A stretch of 59,424 bases of DNA, taken from NCBI RefSeq assembly GCF_032854445.1, contig NW_027018196.1:1-59424 (forward strand), given 5' to 3'. Numbering within the stretch: the stretch's first letter is position 1; every line of letters begins with the position of its first letter. The notes beneath the pieces are model-generated. The model was not told where the DNA came from. It made no database searches and was given only the letters and a program-made list of their open reading frames with translations. Positions 1-12,300 of this stretch are shown here, piece by piece. Origin of the DNA: Liolophura sinensis. Taxonomy: Eukaryota > Mollusca > Polyplacophora > Chitonida > Chitonidae. The position numbers and the translations under genes were made by a program.

Positions 1-549
1 TAGTAATGACCAGTCGCGATTGTACAGAGTACAGTGTAGCCGATTTCAATTAACAAAAAGACCAGGCAAAAATGCAAAAGTGGAAAAACTGTTCCAGTGC
101 TGCTGGTAAGAGGCTAATCCGACGTATTTTGTGACGAGAAATCGAATGGTGCAAACCGCGTTGCTCTCCGACCAATACTTTTGGCTGTAGTGACAATTAA
201 ATGATCATTTATGTCATAATCACGTGCCCAGCAACGGCTCTTACTCCATGGAAACCAGGGAAATTTGCAATTTTTCAACAGCTGCCGATGCCTGGCTCTA
301 TTCCGCATCTTTTGGCACCTTACTGAAGTGGGTCAGTGTTCAGTTGTACATTTTACAGCAGACTGTATCAAGTACCTTGTGGTTTTCACGTACAAATGGT
401 GTGGTTTTTCTACACGTAGATAAAGACATTGAGATTGTCTTGCACATAGAAGTAAGGCAATTGCTGGGTGAGTTAAATTGGATTGGCCCAAAGATTTCAG
501 GTCTTCTGGGCTACCGAAGGGCACATAACTTATAGTCAAAAGTTGAATA
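1..549. repeat. Reference monomer (unit 1, class e) with landmarks
   Basis: This unit is used as the coordinate frame for the monomer. Landmarks seen directly: the palindrome TCGCGA at 14-19 (kept in essentially every unit), the 10-bp palindrome AATGATCATT at 200-209, CACGTG at 221-226, CCATGG at 246-251 (lost in class a, which reads CCATGAAA), CAGCTG at 279-284, a three-state variable block at 320-343, and CTACACGTAG near 411-419. G+C is 42% and 17 CpG are present by hand count. No large internal subrepeat is visible, so 549 bp appears to be the true basic period. 549 equals 3 x 183, so a triplet frame carries over from unit to unit, but stops occur in all frames of each unit. Class e is marked by CTCTATTCCGC and GTACATTTTACAG. 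Confidence 0.95.
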
Positions 550-3295
550 TAGTAATGACCAGTCGCGATTGTACAGAGTGCAGTGTAGCCGGTTTCAATT
601 AACAAAAAGACCAGGCAAAAATGCAAAAGTGGAAAAACTGTTCCAGTGCTGCTGGTAAGAGGCTAATCCGACGTATTTTGTGACGACAAATCGAATGGTG
701 CAAACCGCGTTGCTCTCCGACCAATACTTTTGGCTGTCGTGACAATTGAATGATCATTTATGTCATAATCACGTGCCCAGCAACGGCTCTTACTCCATGG
801 AAACCAGGGAAATTTGCAATCTTTCAACAGCTGCCGATGCCTGGCTCAATTCCGCATCTTTTGGCACCTTATTCATGTGGGTCTGTGGTCAGTTGTACTT
901 TTTACAACAGACTGTATCAAGTACCTTGTGTTTTTCACGTACAAATGGTGTGGTTTTTCTACACGTAGATAAAGACATTAAGATTGTCTTGCACTTAGAA
1001 GTAAGGCAATTGCTGGGTGAGTTAAATGGGCTTAGCCCAAAGATTTGACGTCTTCTGGGCTACCGAAGGGCACATAACTTATAGTCAAAAGTTGAATATA
1101 GTAATGACCAGTCGCGATTGTACAGAGTACAGTTTAGCCGATTTCAATTAACAAAAAGACGAAGCAAAAATGCAAAAGTGCAAAAACTGTTCCAGTGCTA
1201 CTAGTAAGAGGCTAATCCGACGTATTTTGTGACGAGAAATCGAATGGTGCAAACCGCGTTGCTCTCCGACCAATACTTTTGGCTGTAGCGACAGATCAAT
1301 GATCAATGATGTCATAATCACGTGCCCAGCAACGGCTCTTACTCCATGGAAACCAGGGATATTTGCAATTTTTTAACAGCTGCCGATGCCTGGCCCAATT
1401 CCACATCTTTTGGCACCTTATAAATGTGGGTCAGTGTTTAGTTGTACTTTTTACAGCAGACTGTATCAAGTACCTTGTGTTTTTTTATGTACAAATGGTG
1501 TGGTTTTTCTACACGTAGATAAAGACATTGAGATTGTCTTGGACTTAGAAGTAAGACAATTTCTGGGTGAGTTAAATGGGCTGAGCCGAAAGATTTCAGG
1601 TCTTCTGAGCTACCGAAGGGCACATAACTTATAGTCAAAAGTTGAATATAGTAATGACCAGTCGCGATTGTACAGAGTGCAGTGTAGCCGGTTTCAATTA
1701 ACAAAAAGACCAGGCAAAAATGCAAAAGTGGAAAAACTGTTCCAGTGCTGCTGGTAAGAGGCTAATCCGACGTATTTTGTGACGACAAATCGAATGGTGC
1801 AAACCGCGTTGCTCTCCGACCAATACTTTTGGCTGTCGTGACAATTGAATGATCATTTATGTCATAATCACGTGCCCAGCAACGGCTCTTACTCCATGGA
1901 AACCAGGGAAATTTGCAATCTTTCAACAGCTGCCGATGCCTGGCTCAATTCCGCATCTTTTGGCACCTTATTCATGTGGGTCTGTGGTCAGTTGTACTTT
2001 TTACAGCAGACTGTATCAAGTACCTTGTGTTTTTCACGTACAAATGGTGTGGTTTTTCTACACGTAGATAAAGACATTAAGATTGTCTTGCACTTAGAAG
2101 TAAGGCAATTGCTGGGTGAGTTAAATGGGCTTAGCCCAAAGATTTGACGTCTTCTGGGCTACCGAAGGGCACATAACTTATAGTCAAAAGTTGAATATAG
2201 TAATGACCAGTCGCGATTGTACAGAGTACAGTTTAGCCGATTTCAATTAACAAAAAGACCAGGCAAAAATGCAAAAGTGGAAAAACTGTTCCAGTGCTAC
2301 TAGTAAGAGGCTAATCCGACGTATTTTGTGACGAGAAATCGAATGGTGCAAACCGCGTTGCTCTCCGACCAATACTTTTGGCTGTAGCGACAGATCAATG
2401 ATCAATGATGTCATAATCACGTGCCCAGCAACGGCTCTTACTCCATGGAAACCAGGGATATTTGCAATTTTTTAACAGCTGCCGATGCCTGGCCCAATTC
2501 CACATCTTTTGGCACCTTATAAATGTGGGTCAGTGTTTAGTTGTACTTTTTACAGCAGACTGTATCAAGTACCTTGTGTTTTTTATGTACAAATGGTGTG
2601 GTTTTTCTACACGTAGATAAAGACATTAAGATTGTCTTGCACTTAGAAGTAAGGCAATTGCTTGGTGAGTTAAATGGGCTTAGCCCAAAGATTTGACGTC
2701 TTCTGGGCTACCGAAGGGCACATAACTTATAGTCAAAAGTTGAATATAGTAATGACCAGTCGCGATTGTACAGAGTACAGTTTAGCCGATTTCAATTAAC
2801 AAAAAGACGAAGCAAAAATGCAAAAGTGGAAAAACTGTTCCAGTGCTACTAGTAAGAGGCTAATCCGACGTATTTTGTGACGAGAAATCGAATGGTGCAA
2901 ACCGCGTTGCTCTCCGACCAATACTTTTGGCTGTAGCGACAGATCAATGATCAATGATGTCATAATCACGTGCCCAGCAACGGCTCTTACTCCATGGAAA
3001 CCAGGGAAATTTGCAATTTTTTAACAGCTGCCGATGCCTGGCCAAATTCCACATCTTTTGGCACCTTATTCATGTGGGTCAGTGTTTAGTTGTACTTTTT
3101 ACAGCAGACTGTATCAAGTACCTTTTGTTTTTTATGTACAAATGGTGTGGTTTTTCTACACGTAGATAAAGACATTGAGATTGTCTTGGACTTAGAAGTA
3201 AGACAATTGCTGGGTGAGTTAAATGGGCTTAGCCCAAAGATTTGACGTCTTCTGGGCTACCGAAGGGCACATAACATATAGTCAAAAGTTGAATA
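1..3295. repeat. Partial HOR block A: e-b-c*-b-c-d
   Basis: Monomers start at 1, 550, 1099, 1649, 2198 and 2747. The order e-b-c*-b-c-d matches the end of block C (10982-15373) except that block C carries two extra monomers (a-b) after the first b. Unit 1099 is a c variant (c*) with CTGAGCCGAAAG, TTCAGGTC and TTCTGAGC at its 3' end, shared only with unit 13178. It has one extra T in a T run near 1480, which makes it 550 bp. The last unit (2747) is class d, marked by GGCCAAATTCC, CCTTTTGTTTT and ATAACATATAG. The left edge lies inside the array, so the start of this HOR copy is off-window. Confidence 0.85.
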
Positions 3296-6200
3296 TAGTA
3301 ATGACCAGTCGCGATTGTACAGAGTACAGTGTAGCCGATTTCAATTAACAAAAAGACCAGGTAAAAATGCAAAAGTGGAAAAACTGTTCCAGTGCTACTG
3401 GTAAGAGGCTAATCCGACGTATTTTGTGACGACAAATCGAATGGTGCAAACCGCGTTGCTCTCCGACCAATACTTTTGGCTGTAGTGACAATTAAATGAT
3501 CATTTATGTCATAATCACGTGCCCAGCAACGGCTCTTACTCCATGAAAACCAGGGAAATTTGCAATTTTTCAACAGCTGCCGATGCCTGGCTCAATTCCG
3601 CATCTTTTGGCACCTTACTGAAGTGGGTCAGTGTTCAGTTGTACTTTTTTCAGCAGACTGTATCAAGTACCTTGTGGTTTTCACGTACAAATGGTGTGGT
3701 TTTTCTACACGTAGATAAAGACATTGAGATTGTCTCGCACATAGAAGTAAGGCAATTGCTGGGTGAGTTAAATGGGATTGGCCCAAAGATTTGACGTCTT
3801 CTGGGCTACCGAAGGGCACATAACTTATAGTCAAAAGTTGAATATAGTAATGACCAGTCGCGATTGTACAGAGTGCAGTGTAGCCGGTTTCAATTAACAA
3901 AAAGACCAGGCAAAAATGCAAAAGTGGAAAAACTGTTCCAGTGCTGCTGGTAAGAGGCTAATCCGACGTATTTTGTGACGACAAATCGAATGGTGCAAAC
4001 CGCGTTGCTCTCCGACCAATACTTTTGGCTGTCGTGACAATTGAATGATCATTTATGTCATAATCACGTGCCCAGCAACGGCTCTTACTCCATGGAAACC
4101 AGGGAAATTTGCAATTTTTCAACAGCTGCCGATGCCTGGCTCAATTCCGCATCTTTTGGCACCTTATTCATGTGGGTCTGTGGTCAGTTGTACTTTTTAC
4201 AGCAGACTGTATCAAGTACCTTGTGTTTTTTACGTACAAATGGTGTGGTTTTTCTACACGTAGATAAAGACATTAAGATTGTCTTGCACTTAGAAGTAAG
4301 GCAATTGCTGGGTGAGTTAAATGGGCTTAGCCCAAAGATTTGACGTCTTCTGGGCTACCGAAGGGCACATAACTTATAGTCAAAAGTTGAATATAGTAAT
4401 GACCAGTCGCGATTGTACAGAGTACAGTTTAGCCGATTTCAATTAACAAAAAGACGAAGCAAAAATGCAAAAGTGGAAAAACTGTTCCAGTGCTACTAGT
4501 AAGAGGCTAATCCGACGTATTTTGTGACGAGAAATCGAATGGTGCAAACCGCGTTGCTCTCCGACCAAAACTTTTGGCTGTAGCGACAGATCAATGATCA
4601 ATGATGTCATAATCACGTGCCCAGCAACGGCTCTTACTCCATGGAAACCAGGGATATTTGCAATTTTTTAACAGCTGCCGATGCCTGGCCCAATTCCACA
4701 TCTTTTGGCACCTTATAAATGTGGGTCAGTGTTTAGTTGTACTTTTTACAGCAGACTGTATCAAGTACCTTGTGTTTTTTATGTACAAATGGTGTGGTTT
4801 TTCTACACGTAGATAAAGACATTGAGATTGTCTTGGACTTAGAAGTAAGACAATTGCTGGGTGAGTTAAATGGGCTTAGCCGATAGATTTGACGTCTTCT
4901 GGGCTACCGAAGGGCACATAACTTATAGTCAAAAGTTGAATATAGTAATGACCAGTCGCGATTGTACAGAGTACAGTGTAGCCGATTTCAATTAACAAAA
5001 AGACCAGGCAAAAATGCAAAAGTGGAAAAACTGTTCCAGTGCTGCTGGTAAGAGGCTAATCCGACGTATTTTGTGACGAGAAATCGAATGGTGCAAACCG
5101 CGTTGCTCTCCGACCAATACTTTTGGCTGTAGTGACAATTGAATGATAATTTATGTCATAATCACGTGCGTAGCAACGGCTCTTACTCCATGGAAACCAG
5201 GGAAATTTGCAATTTTTCAACAGCTGCCGATGCCTGGCTCTATTCCGCATCTTTTGGCACCTTACTGAAGTGGGTCAGTGTTCAGTTGTACATTTTACAG
5301 CAGACTGTATCAAGTACCTTGTGGTTTTCACGTACAAATGGTGTGGTTTTTCTACACGTAGATAAAGACATTGAGATTGTCTTGCACATAGAAGTAAGGC
5401 AATTGCTGGGTGAGTTAAATTGGATTGGCCCAAAGATTTCAGGTCTTCTGGGCTACCGAAGGGCACATAACTTATAGTCAAAAGTTGAATATAGTAATGA
5501 CCAGTCGCGATTGTACAGAGTGCAGTGTAGCCGGTTTCAATTAACAAAAAGACCAGGCAAAAATGCAAAAGTGGAAAAACTGTTCCAGTGCTGCTGGTAA
5601 GAGGCTAATCCGACGTATTTTGTGACGACAAATCGAATGGTGCAAACCGCGTTGCTCTCCGACCAATACTTTTGGCTGTCGTGACAATTGAATGATCATT
5701 TATGTCATAATCACGTGCCCAGCAACGGCTCTTACTCCATGGAAACCAGGGAAATTTGCAATCTTTCAACAGCTGCCGATGCCTGGCTCAATTCCGCATC
5801 TTTTGGCACCTTATTCATGTGGGTCTGTGGTCAGTTGTACTTTTTACAACAGACTGTATCAAGTACCTTGTGTTTTTCACGTACAAATGGTGTGGTTTTT
5901 CTACACGTAGATAAAGACATTAAGATTGTCTTGCACTTAGAAGTAAGGCAATTGCTGGGTGAGTTAAATGGGCTTAGCCCAAAGATTTGACGTCTTCTGG
6001 GCTACCGAAGGGCACATAACTTATAGTCAAAAGTTGAATATAGTAATGACCAGTCGCGATTGTACAGAGTACAGTTTAGCCGATTTCAATTAACAAAAAG
6101 ACGAAGCAAAAATGCAAAAGTGCAAAAACTGTTCCAGTGCTACTAGTAAGAGGCTAATCCGACGTATTTTGTGACGAGAAATCGAATGGTGCAAACCGCG

Positions 6201-9200
6201 TTGCTCTCCGACCAATACTTTTGGCTGTAGCGACAGATCAATGATCAATGATGTCATAATCACGTGCCCAGCAACGGCTCTTACTCCATGGAAACCAGGG
6301 ATATTTGCAATTTTTTAACAGCTGCCGATGCCTGGCCCAATTCCACATCTTTTGGCACCTTATAAATGTGGGTCAGTGTTTAGTTGTACTTTTTACAGCA
6401 GACTGTATCAAGTACCTTGTGTTTTTTATGTACAAATGGTGTGGTTTTTCTACACGTAGATAAAGACATTGAGATTGTCTTGGACTTAGAAGTAAGACAA
6501 TTGCTGGGTGAGTGAAATGGGCTTAGCCCAAAGATTTGACGTCTTCTGGGCTACCGAAGGGCACATAACTTATAGTCAAAAGTTGAATATAGTAATGACC
6601 AGTCGCGATTGTACAGAGTACAGTGTAGCCGATTACAATTAACAAAAAGACCAGGTAAAAATGCAAATATGGAAAAACTGTTCCAGTGCTACTGGTAAGA
6701 GGCAATTCCGACGTATTTTGTGACGACAAATCGAATGGTGCAAACCGCGTTGCCCTCCGACCAATACTTTTGCCTGTAGTGACAATTGAATGATCATTTA
6801 TGTCATAATCACGTGCCCAGCAACGGCTCTTACTCCATGGAAACCAGGGAAATTTGCAATTTTTCAACAGCTGCCGATGCCTTGCTCAATTCCGCATCTT
6901 TTGGCACCTTACTGAAGTGGGTTAGTGTTCAGTTGTACTTTTTACAGCAGACTGTATCAAGTACCTTGTGTTTTTCACGTACAAATGGTGTGGTTTTTCT
7001 ACACGTAGATAAAGACATTGAGATTGTCTTGCACTTAGAAGTAAGGCAATTGCTGGGTGAGTTAAATGGGCTTAGCCCAAAGATTTCAGGTCTTCTTGGC
7101 TACCGAAGGGCACATAACTTATAGTCAAAAGTTGAATATAGTAATGACCAGTCGCGATTGTACAGAGTGCAGTGTAGCCGGTTTCAATTAACAAAAAGAC
7201 CAGGCAAAAATGCAAAAGTGCAAAAACTGTTCCAGTGCTGCTGGTAAGAGGCTAATCCGACGTATTTTGTGACGAGAAATCGAATGGTGCAAACCGCGTT
7301 GCTCTCCGACCAATACTTTTGGCTGTAGTGACAATTGAATGATAATTTATGTCATAATCACGTGCCCAGCAACGGCTCTTACTCCATGGAAACCAGGGAA
7401 ATTTGCAATTTTTCAACAGCTGCCGATGCCTGGCTCAATTCCGCATCTTTTGGCACCTTACTGAAGTGGGTCAGTGTTCAGTTGTACTTTTTACAGCAGA
7501 CTGTATCAAGTACCTTGTGGTTTTCACGTACAAATGGTGTGGTTTTTCTACACGTAGATAAAGACATTGAGATTGTCTTGCACATAGAAGTAAGGCAATT
7601 GCTGGGTGAGTTAAATGGGATTGGCCCAAAGATTTGACGTCTTCTGGGCTACCGAAGGGCACATAACTTATAGTCAAAAGTTGAATATAGTAATGACCAG
7701 TCGCGATTGTACAGAGTGCAGTGTAGCCGGTTTCAATTAACAAAAAGACCAGGCAAAAATGCAAAAGTGGAAAAACTGTTCCAGTGCTGCTGGTAAGAGG
7801 CTAATCCGACGTATTTTGTGACGACAAATCGAATGGTGCAAACCGCGTTGCTCTCCGACCAATACTTTTGGCTGTCGTGACAATTGAATGATCATTTATG
7901 TCATAATCACGTGCCCAGCAACGGCTCTTACTCCATGGAAACCAGGGAAATTTGCAATCTTTCAACAGCTGCCGATGCCTGGCTCAATTCCGCATCTTTT
8001 GGCACCTTATTCATGTGGGTCTGTGGTCAGTTGTACTTTTTACAGCAGACTGTATCAAGTACCTTGTGTTTTTCACGTACAATTGGTGTGGTTTTTCTAC
8101 ACGTAGATAAAGACATTAAGATTGTCTTGCACTTAGAAGTAAGGCAATTGCTGGGTGAGTTAAATGGGCTTAGCCCAAAGATTTGACGTCTTCTGGGCTA
8201 CCGAAGGGCACATAACTTATAGTCAAAAGTTGAATATAGTAATGACCAGTCGCGATTGTACAGAGTACAGTTTAGCCGATTTCAATTAACAAAAAGACCA
8301 AGCAAAAATGCAAAAGTGGAAAAACTGTTCCAGTGCTACTAGTAAGAGGCTAATCCGACGTATTTTGTGACGAGAAATCGAATGGTGCAAACCGCGTTGC
8401 TCTCCGACCAATACTTTTGGCTGTAGCGACAGATCAATGATCAATGATGTCATAATCACGTGCCCAGCAACGGCTCTTACTCCATGGAAACCAGGGATAT
8501 TTGCAATTTTTTAACAGCTGCCGATGCCTGGCCCAATTCCACATCTTTTGGCACCTTATTCATGTGGGTCAGTGTTTAGTTGTACTTTTTACAGCAGACT
8601 GTATCAAGTACCTTGTGTTTTTTATGTACAAATGGTGTGGTTTTTCTACACGTAGATAAAGACATTAAGATTGTCTTGCACTTAGAAGTAAGGCAATTGC
8701 TGGGTGAGTTAAATGGGCTTAGCCCAAAGATTTGACGTCTTCTGGGCTACCGAAGGGCACATAACTTATAGTCAAAAGTTGAATATAGTAATGACCAGTC
8801 GCGATTGTACAGAGTACAGTTTAGCCGATTTCAATTAACAAAAAGACGAAGCAAAAATGCAAAAGTGGAAAAACTGTTCCAGTGCTACTAGTAAGAGGCT
8901 AATCCGACGTATTTTGTGACGAGAAATCGAATGGTGCAAACCGCGTTGCTCTCCGACCAATACTTTTGGCTGTAGCGACAGATCAATGATCAATGATGTC
9001 ATAATCACGTGCCCAGCAACGGCTCTTACTCCATGGAAACCAGGGAAATTTGCAATTTTTTAACAGCTGCCGATGCCTGGCCAAATTCCACATCTTTTGG
9101 CACCTTATTCATGTGGGTCAGTGTTTAGTTGTACTTTTTACAGCAGACTGTATCAAGTACCTTTTGTTTTTTATGTACAAATGGTGTGGTTTTTCTACAC

Positions 9201-9334
9201 GTAGATAAAGACATTGAGATTGTCTTGGACTTAGAAGTAAGACAATTGCTGGGTGAGTTAAATGGGCTTAGCCCAAAGATTTGACGTCTTCTGGGCTACC
9301 GAAGGGCACATAACATATAGTCAAAAGTTGAATA
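3296..9334. repeat. HOR block B: 11-mer (a-b-c-e-b-c'-f-g-b-c-d), 6039 bp
   Basis: Units start at 3296, 3845, 4394, 4943, 5492, 6041, 6590, 7139, 7688, 8237 and 8786, all exactly 549 bp. Class a (3296) is marked by GACAATTAAATGATC, CCATGAAAACC and TTTTTTCAGCAG. Class c units have a duplicated GATCAAT motif and GGGATATTTGC. Class c' (6041) ends in GTGAGTGAAATGGG. Class f (6590) carries the private variants GATTACAATTAAC, GCAAATATGG, AGGCAATTCCG and TGCCCTCCG. Class g (7139) has GTGCAAAAACTG in a b-like head. The f-g pair recurs almost identically at 23060-24157, exactly 30 monomers downstream. Confidence 0.85.
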
Positions 9335-12300
9335 TAGTAATGACCAGTCGCGATTGTACAGAGTACAGTGTAGCCGATTTCAATTAACAAAAAGACCAGG
9401 TAAAAATGCAAAAGTGGAAAAACTGTTCCAGTGCTACTGGTAAGAGGCTAATCCGACGTATTTTGTGACGACAAATGGAATGGTGCAAACCGCGTTGCTC
9501 TCCGACCAATACTTTTGGCTGTAGTGACAATTAAATGATCATTTATGTCATAATCACGTGCCCAGCAACGGCTCTTACTCCATGAAAACCAGGGAAATTT
9601 GCAATTTTTCAACAGCTGCCGATGCCTGGCTCAATTCCGCATCTTTTGGCACCTTACTGAAGTGGGTCAGTGTTCAGTTGTACTTTTTTCAGCAGACTGT
9701 ATCAAGTACCTTGTGGTTTTCACGTACAAATGGTGTGGTTTTTCTACACGTAGATAAAGACATTGAGATTGTCTTGCACATAGAAGTAAGGCAATTGCTG
9801 GGTGAGTTAAATGGGATTGGCCCAAAGATTTGACGTCTTCTGGGCTACCGAAGGGCACATAACTTATAGTCAAAAGTTGAATATAGTAATGACCAGTCGC
9901 GATTGTACAGAGTGCAGTGTAGCCGGTTTCAATTAACAAAAAGACCAGGCAAAAATGCAAAAGTGGAAAAACTGTTCCAGTGCTGCTGGTAAGAGGCTAA
10001 TCCGACGTATTTTGTGACGACAAATCGAATGGTGCAAACCGCGTTGCTCTCCGACCAATACTTTTGGCTGTCGTGACAATTGAATGATCATTTATGTCAT
10101 AATCACGTGCCCAGCAACGGCTCTTACTCCATGGAAACCAGGGAAATTTGCAATCTTTCAACAGCTGCCGATGCCTGGCTCAATTCCGCATCTTTTGGCA
10201 CCTTATTCATGTGGGTCTGTGGTCAGTTGTACTTTTTACAGCAGACTGTATCAAGTACCTTGTGTTTTTTACGTACAAATGGTGTGGTTTTTCTACACGT
10301 AGATAAAGACATTAAGATTGTCTTGCACTTAGAAGTAAGGCAATTGCTGGGTGAGTTAAATGGGCTTAGCCCAAAGATTTGACGTCTTCTGGGCTACCGA
10401 AGGGCACATAACTTATAGTCAAAAGTTGAATATAGTAATGACCAGTCGCGATTGTACAGAGTACAGTTTAGCCGATTTCAATTAACAAAAAGACGAAGCA
10501 AAAATGCAAAAGTGGAAAAACTGTTCCAGTGCTACTAGTAAGAGGCTAATCCGACGTATTTTGTGACGAGAAATCGAATGGTGCAAACCGCGTTGCTCTC
10601 CGACCAAAACTTTTGGCTGTAGCGACAGATCAATGATCAATGATGTCATAATCACGTGCCCAGCAACGGCTCTTACTCCATGGAAACCAGGGATATTTGC
10701 AATTTTTTAACAGCTGCCGATGCCTGGCCCAATTCCACATCTTTTGGCACCTTATAAATGTGGGTCAGTGTTTAGTTGTACTTTTTACAGCAGACTGTAT
10801 CAAGTACCTTGTGTTTTTTATGTACAAATGGTGTGGTTTTTCTACACGTAGATAAAGACATTGAGATTGTCTTGGACTTAGAAGTAAGACAATTGCTGGG
10901 TGAGTTAAATGGGCTTAGCCGATAGATTTGACGTCTTCTGGGCTACCGAAGGGCACATAACTTATAGTCAAAAGTTGAATATAGTAATGACCAGTCGCGA
11001 TTGTACAGAGTACAGTGTAGCCGATTTCAATTAACAAAAAGACCAGGCAAAAATGCAAAAGTGGAAAAACTGTTCCAGTGCTGCTGGTAAGAGGCTAATC
11101 CGACGTATTTTGTGACGAGAAATCGAATGGTGCAAACCGCGTTGCTCTCCGACCAATACTTTTGGCTGTAGTGACAATTGAATGATAATTTATGTCATAA
11201 TCACGTGCCCAGCAACGGCTCTTACTCCATGGAAACCAGGGAAATTTGCAATTTTTCAACAGCTGCCGATGCCTGGCTCTATTCCGCATCTTTTGGCACC
11301 TTACTGAAGTGGGTCAGTGTTCAGTTGTACATTTTACAGCAGACTGTATCAAGTACCTTGTGGTTTTCACGTACAAATGGTGTGGTTTTTCTACACGTAG
11401 ATAAAGACATTGAGATTGTCTTGCACATAGAAGTAAGGCAATTGCTGGGTGAGTTAAATTGGATTGGCCCAAAGATTTCAGGTCTTCTGGGCTACCGAAG
11501 GGCACATAACTTATAGTCAAAAGTTGAATATAGTAATGACCAGTCGCGATTGTACAGAGTGCAGTGTAGCCGGTTTCAATTAACAAAAAGACCAGGCAAA
11601 AATGCAAAAGTGGAAAAACTGTTCCAGTGCTGCTGGTAAGAGGCTAATCCGACGTATTTTGTGACGACAAATCGAATGGTGCAAACCGCGTTGCTCTCCG
11701 ACCAATACTTTTGGCTGTCGTGACAATTGAATGATCATTTATGTCATAATCACGTGCCCAGCAACGGCTCTTACTCCATGGAAACCAGGGAAATTTGCAA
11801 TCTTTCAACAGCTGCCGATGCCTGGCTCAATTCCGCATCTTTTGGCACCTTATTCATGTGGGTCTGTGGTCAGTTGTACTTTTTACAACAGACTGTATCA
11901 AGTACCTTGTGTTTTTCACGTACAAATGGTGTGGTTTTTCTACACGTAGATAAAGACATTAAGATTGTCTTGCACTTAGAAGTAAGGCAATTGCTGGGTG
12001 AGTTAAATGGGCTTAGCCCAAAGATTTGACGTCTTCTGGGCTACCGAAGGGCACATAACATATAGTCAAAAGTTGAATATAGTAATGACCAGTCGCGATT
12101 GTACAGAGTACAGTTTTGCCGATTTCAATTAACAAAAAGACCAGGTAAAAATGCAAAAGTGGAAAAACTGTTCCAGTGCTACTGGTAAGAGGCTAATCCG
12201 ACGTATTTTGTGACGACAAATGGAATGGTGCAAACCGCGTTGCTCTCCGACCAATACTTTTGGCTGTAGTGACAATTAAATGATCATTTATGTCATAATC

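Noticed and set aside
224-535. Recurrent forward open frames of 63-122 codons, for example a 103-codon frame repeated with small changes in many monomers.
   Set aside because: They recur because the monomer recurs. Two or more frames and the opposite strand are open over the same bases, starts and stops vary with single substitutions (such as TTGACGTC/TTCAGGTC), and no domain, signal peptide or family resemblance is visible.
333-626. Reverse-strand open frames of about 97 codons that look hydrophobic at the start.
   Set aside because: They lie antisense to the forward frames and cross the monomer boundary. The apparent hydrophobic stretch is a by-product of A-rich forward sequence. No independent sign of coding.
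1418-1426. TTATAAATG as a TATA box specific to class c monomers.
   Set aside because: It is one state of the three-state variable block and has no associated initiator, gene or other promoter element, so it is more simply sequence variation.
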